This document shows positions 39,252 through 40,441 of a DNA stretch of 40,441 nucleotides, piece by piece; position 1 is the first letter of the stretch; every line of letters begins with the position of its first letter. The stretch is from Halomonas sp. (GTDB taxonomy: Bacteria > Pseudomonadota > Gammaproteobacteria > Pseudomonadales > Halomonadaceae), in NCBI RefSeq assembly GCF_007625055.1, contig NZ_VMQS01000005.1:27466-67906 (forward strand). Reading direction: 5' to 3'. The position numbers and the translations under genes were made by a program. Under the pieces are notes generated by a model, which saw nothing but the letters and a program-made list of their open reading frames with translations, was not told where the DNA came from and made no database searches.

Positions 39252-39275
39252 ATGACTGATCCGCTAGCGGTTGAT

Positions 39276-40441
39276 CTAGAAACGGTACGTCAGCTGGGCA
39301 CCAATGCCATGCGCTTCGTTTTTATAGTCGGCTGAGTAGGTAGCGCCACCTACGCCTTGCAATGAATCATTACGCTGCTGTTCGATCGAGGTGCCGCGTT
39401 CACTCAGATAGGAGTAGGCAAGGTCAACGGTCAGGTTGTCGGTGGGCGTCCAGCCAGCACCCAGCGAGAAGATACGCCGGTCATCAGAGGGAATCCGCAC
39501 GCTACGATCTCTATCATTGGTAGGAGTGAAATCGAGCGCCAAACCAGCGCGTAGAGCAAGCGTTGGGGTAAGCTGGTATTCACCACCAGTGGCAAATGCC
39601 CAGGCATTAGAATAGTTCTGTTCTTCCTGAGTAATGGTGTTCCCCTGACTGCCCAGCACCCTGATTTCCTGGAATCGGCTCCAGCGGGTCCAGGAAGCCC
39701 CGAACATCAGCTTCAGACGTTCGCTCATCTGCTGGGTCAGCGAGAAGTTGACGGTTTCCGGAGTGGAAAGGTCCAGATTGGCGTCATCGCTGCGTACCAC
39801 ATTACCTGCTGGGTCCTTGGCGATAAAGTCACCGGTCAGGTCGTAATCCACCTTAGAGCGGTAGGTCAGGCCAAACGTGGTTTCCGGCACAGGCTGGTAA
39901 ATCACCCCCAGATTATAGCCGAAGCCGTCATCATCGCCGGTTACCCGCGAATCCACATCCGCCGCCGAGTTGAATGCTGGCCCGGTCGGGAGCTGACGGC
40001 GCAGTTCACCTTCCACCTGATTGTATGAAATGCCTGCCCCAACTGACCACTGATCGTTAAAGCGATAAGACACCGTCGGCTGAGCGCTGACAACGCGTAC
40101 TTCGGTGTAATCACCAAAGTAGCGTCCCTGGAAATCCTTCTCGTAGTCGGTCTTTGAGCCGAAAGGCGCGTAAACCCCAAAGCCAAAGGCCAGTTTTTCA
40201 TTGACAGGGTGCGCATAAAAGGCGTAAGGCACCAATGTACCCGGCACCATATCGCCTTCATTGGTGCCAGGAATACTTCCGATCGGCACCTGAGTACCTT
40301 CCGGCGCGCCCCCCTGAGCAACCCCAGCATCCAGACTCCGGCTGGCCTGAACATTGCTCAACTCGGTATCAACGCTGAGATAGGTCCCGCCAGCCGTTAC
40401 CTGGGCGCGATCCAGAAACGACATCCCGGCCGGGTTGCCAA
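39276..40441 (-). CDS. OmpP1/FadL-family outer membrane protein, C-terminal part (cut by window edge)
   Basis: FadL-type barrels carry hydrophobic compounds such as long-chain fatty acids across the outer membrane. The visible 388 residues end in the outer-membrane signature GIGAQLTYRF, with a terminal Phe. At the window edge the frame reads GNPAGMSFLDR, the conserved NPAGM segment that follows the FadL signal peptide and hatch start, so about 50 residues are missing. PYAFYAHPVNEKLAFGFGVYAPFG is a FadL-type block, followed by many alternating strands. The substrate is not known. It may be monocistronic, given its own terminator. Confidence 0.9.
   Translation of the reverse strand, partial: GNPAGMSFLDRAQVTAGGTYLSVDTELSNVQASRSLDAGVAQGGAPEGTQVPIGSIPGTNEGDMVPGTLVPYAFYAHPVNEKLAFGFGVYAPFGSKTDYEKDFQGRYFGDYTEVRVVSAQPTVSYRFNDQWSVGAGISYNQVEGELRRQLPTGPAFNSAADVDSRVTGDDDGFGYNLGVIYQPVPETTFGLTYRSKVDYDLTGDFIAKDPAGNVVRSDDANLDLSTPETVNFSLTQQMSERLKLMFGASWTRWSRFQEIRVLGSQGNTITQEEQNYSNAWAFATGGEYQLTPTLALRAGLALDFTPTNDRDRSVRIPSDDRRIFSLGAGWTPTDNLTVDLAYSYLSERGTSIEQQRNDSLQGVGGATYSADYKNEAHGIGAQLTYRF

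Overview
This 40.4 kb window is a piece of chromosome from a gammaproteobacterium. Gene content, gene order and protein style point to Halomonadaceae (Halomonas or a close relative). The gene blocks follow Pseudomonas-type order (uppS-cdsA-dxr-rseP-bamA; map-glnD-dapC; radC next to coaBC-dut-algC-argB; ftsY-ftsE-ftsX-rpoH). The base composition is moderately GC-rich and many proteins are acidic. The genus is an inference; there is no rRNA gene here. I see no tRNA, rRNA, insertion sequence, phage gene or CRISPR array. Almost everything is housekeeping.

Layout. (1) 1-8855, leftward: rpsB-tsf, then pyrH-frr-uppS-cdsA-dxr-rseP-bamA, running from translation through UMP kinase and ribosome recycling into undecaprenyl, phospholipid and isoprenoid precursor synthesis, the sigma-E protease and the outer-membrane insertase (bamA is cut by the window edge). 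(2) 8954-16737, rightward: map-glnD, then a lysine/diaminopimelate cluster dapC-arsC-like-dapD-dapE with a coupled unknown gene. (3) 16826-21110: a membrane-anchored cold-shock-domain protein, slyX, alanine dehydrogenase, an RlmI-type rRNA methylase and mutM. (4) 21252-27640: rpmB-rpmG and radC leftward, then coaBC-dut-algC-argB-slmA rightward. (5) 27715-31641, leftward: ftsY-ftsE-ftsX and rpoH, with rsmD and zapB diverging from ftsY. (6) 32643-34302, leftward: bolA, a cryptic holD (DNA polymerase III psi) and rimI, joined by 4-base stop/start overlaps. (7) 34355-39066, leftward: an MFS exporter, an acidic unknown protein, and prfB-lysS, where prfB carries the classical +1 programmed frameshift. 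(8) 39276-end: a FadL/OmpP1-family outer-membrane protein, cut by the window edge.

Many neighbouring genes overlap by 1-14 bases (cdsA/dxr, uppS/cdsA, map/glnD, dapD/dapE, dapE/unknown, ftsY/E/X, bolA/holD/rimI), so translational coupling is common. Several starts in the envelope cluster are GTG or TTG and are fixed by good Shine-Dalgarno sequences. I found no convincing new multi-gene system. The items most worth a second look are the divergent psi subunit, the membrane-tethered cold-shock protein, two proteins I do not recognise, and several structured non-coding leaders (rpsB, pyrH, prfB, bamA).
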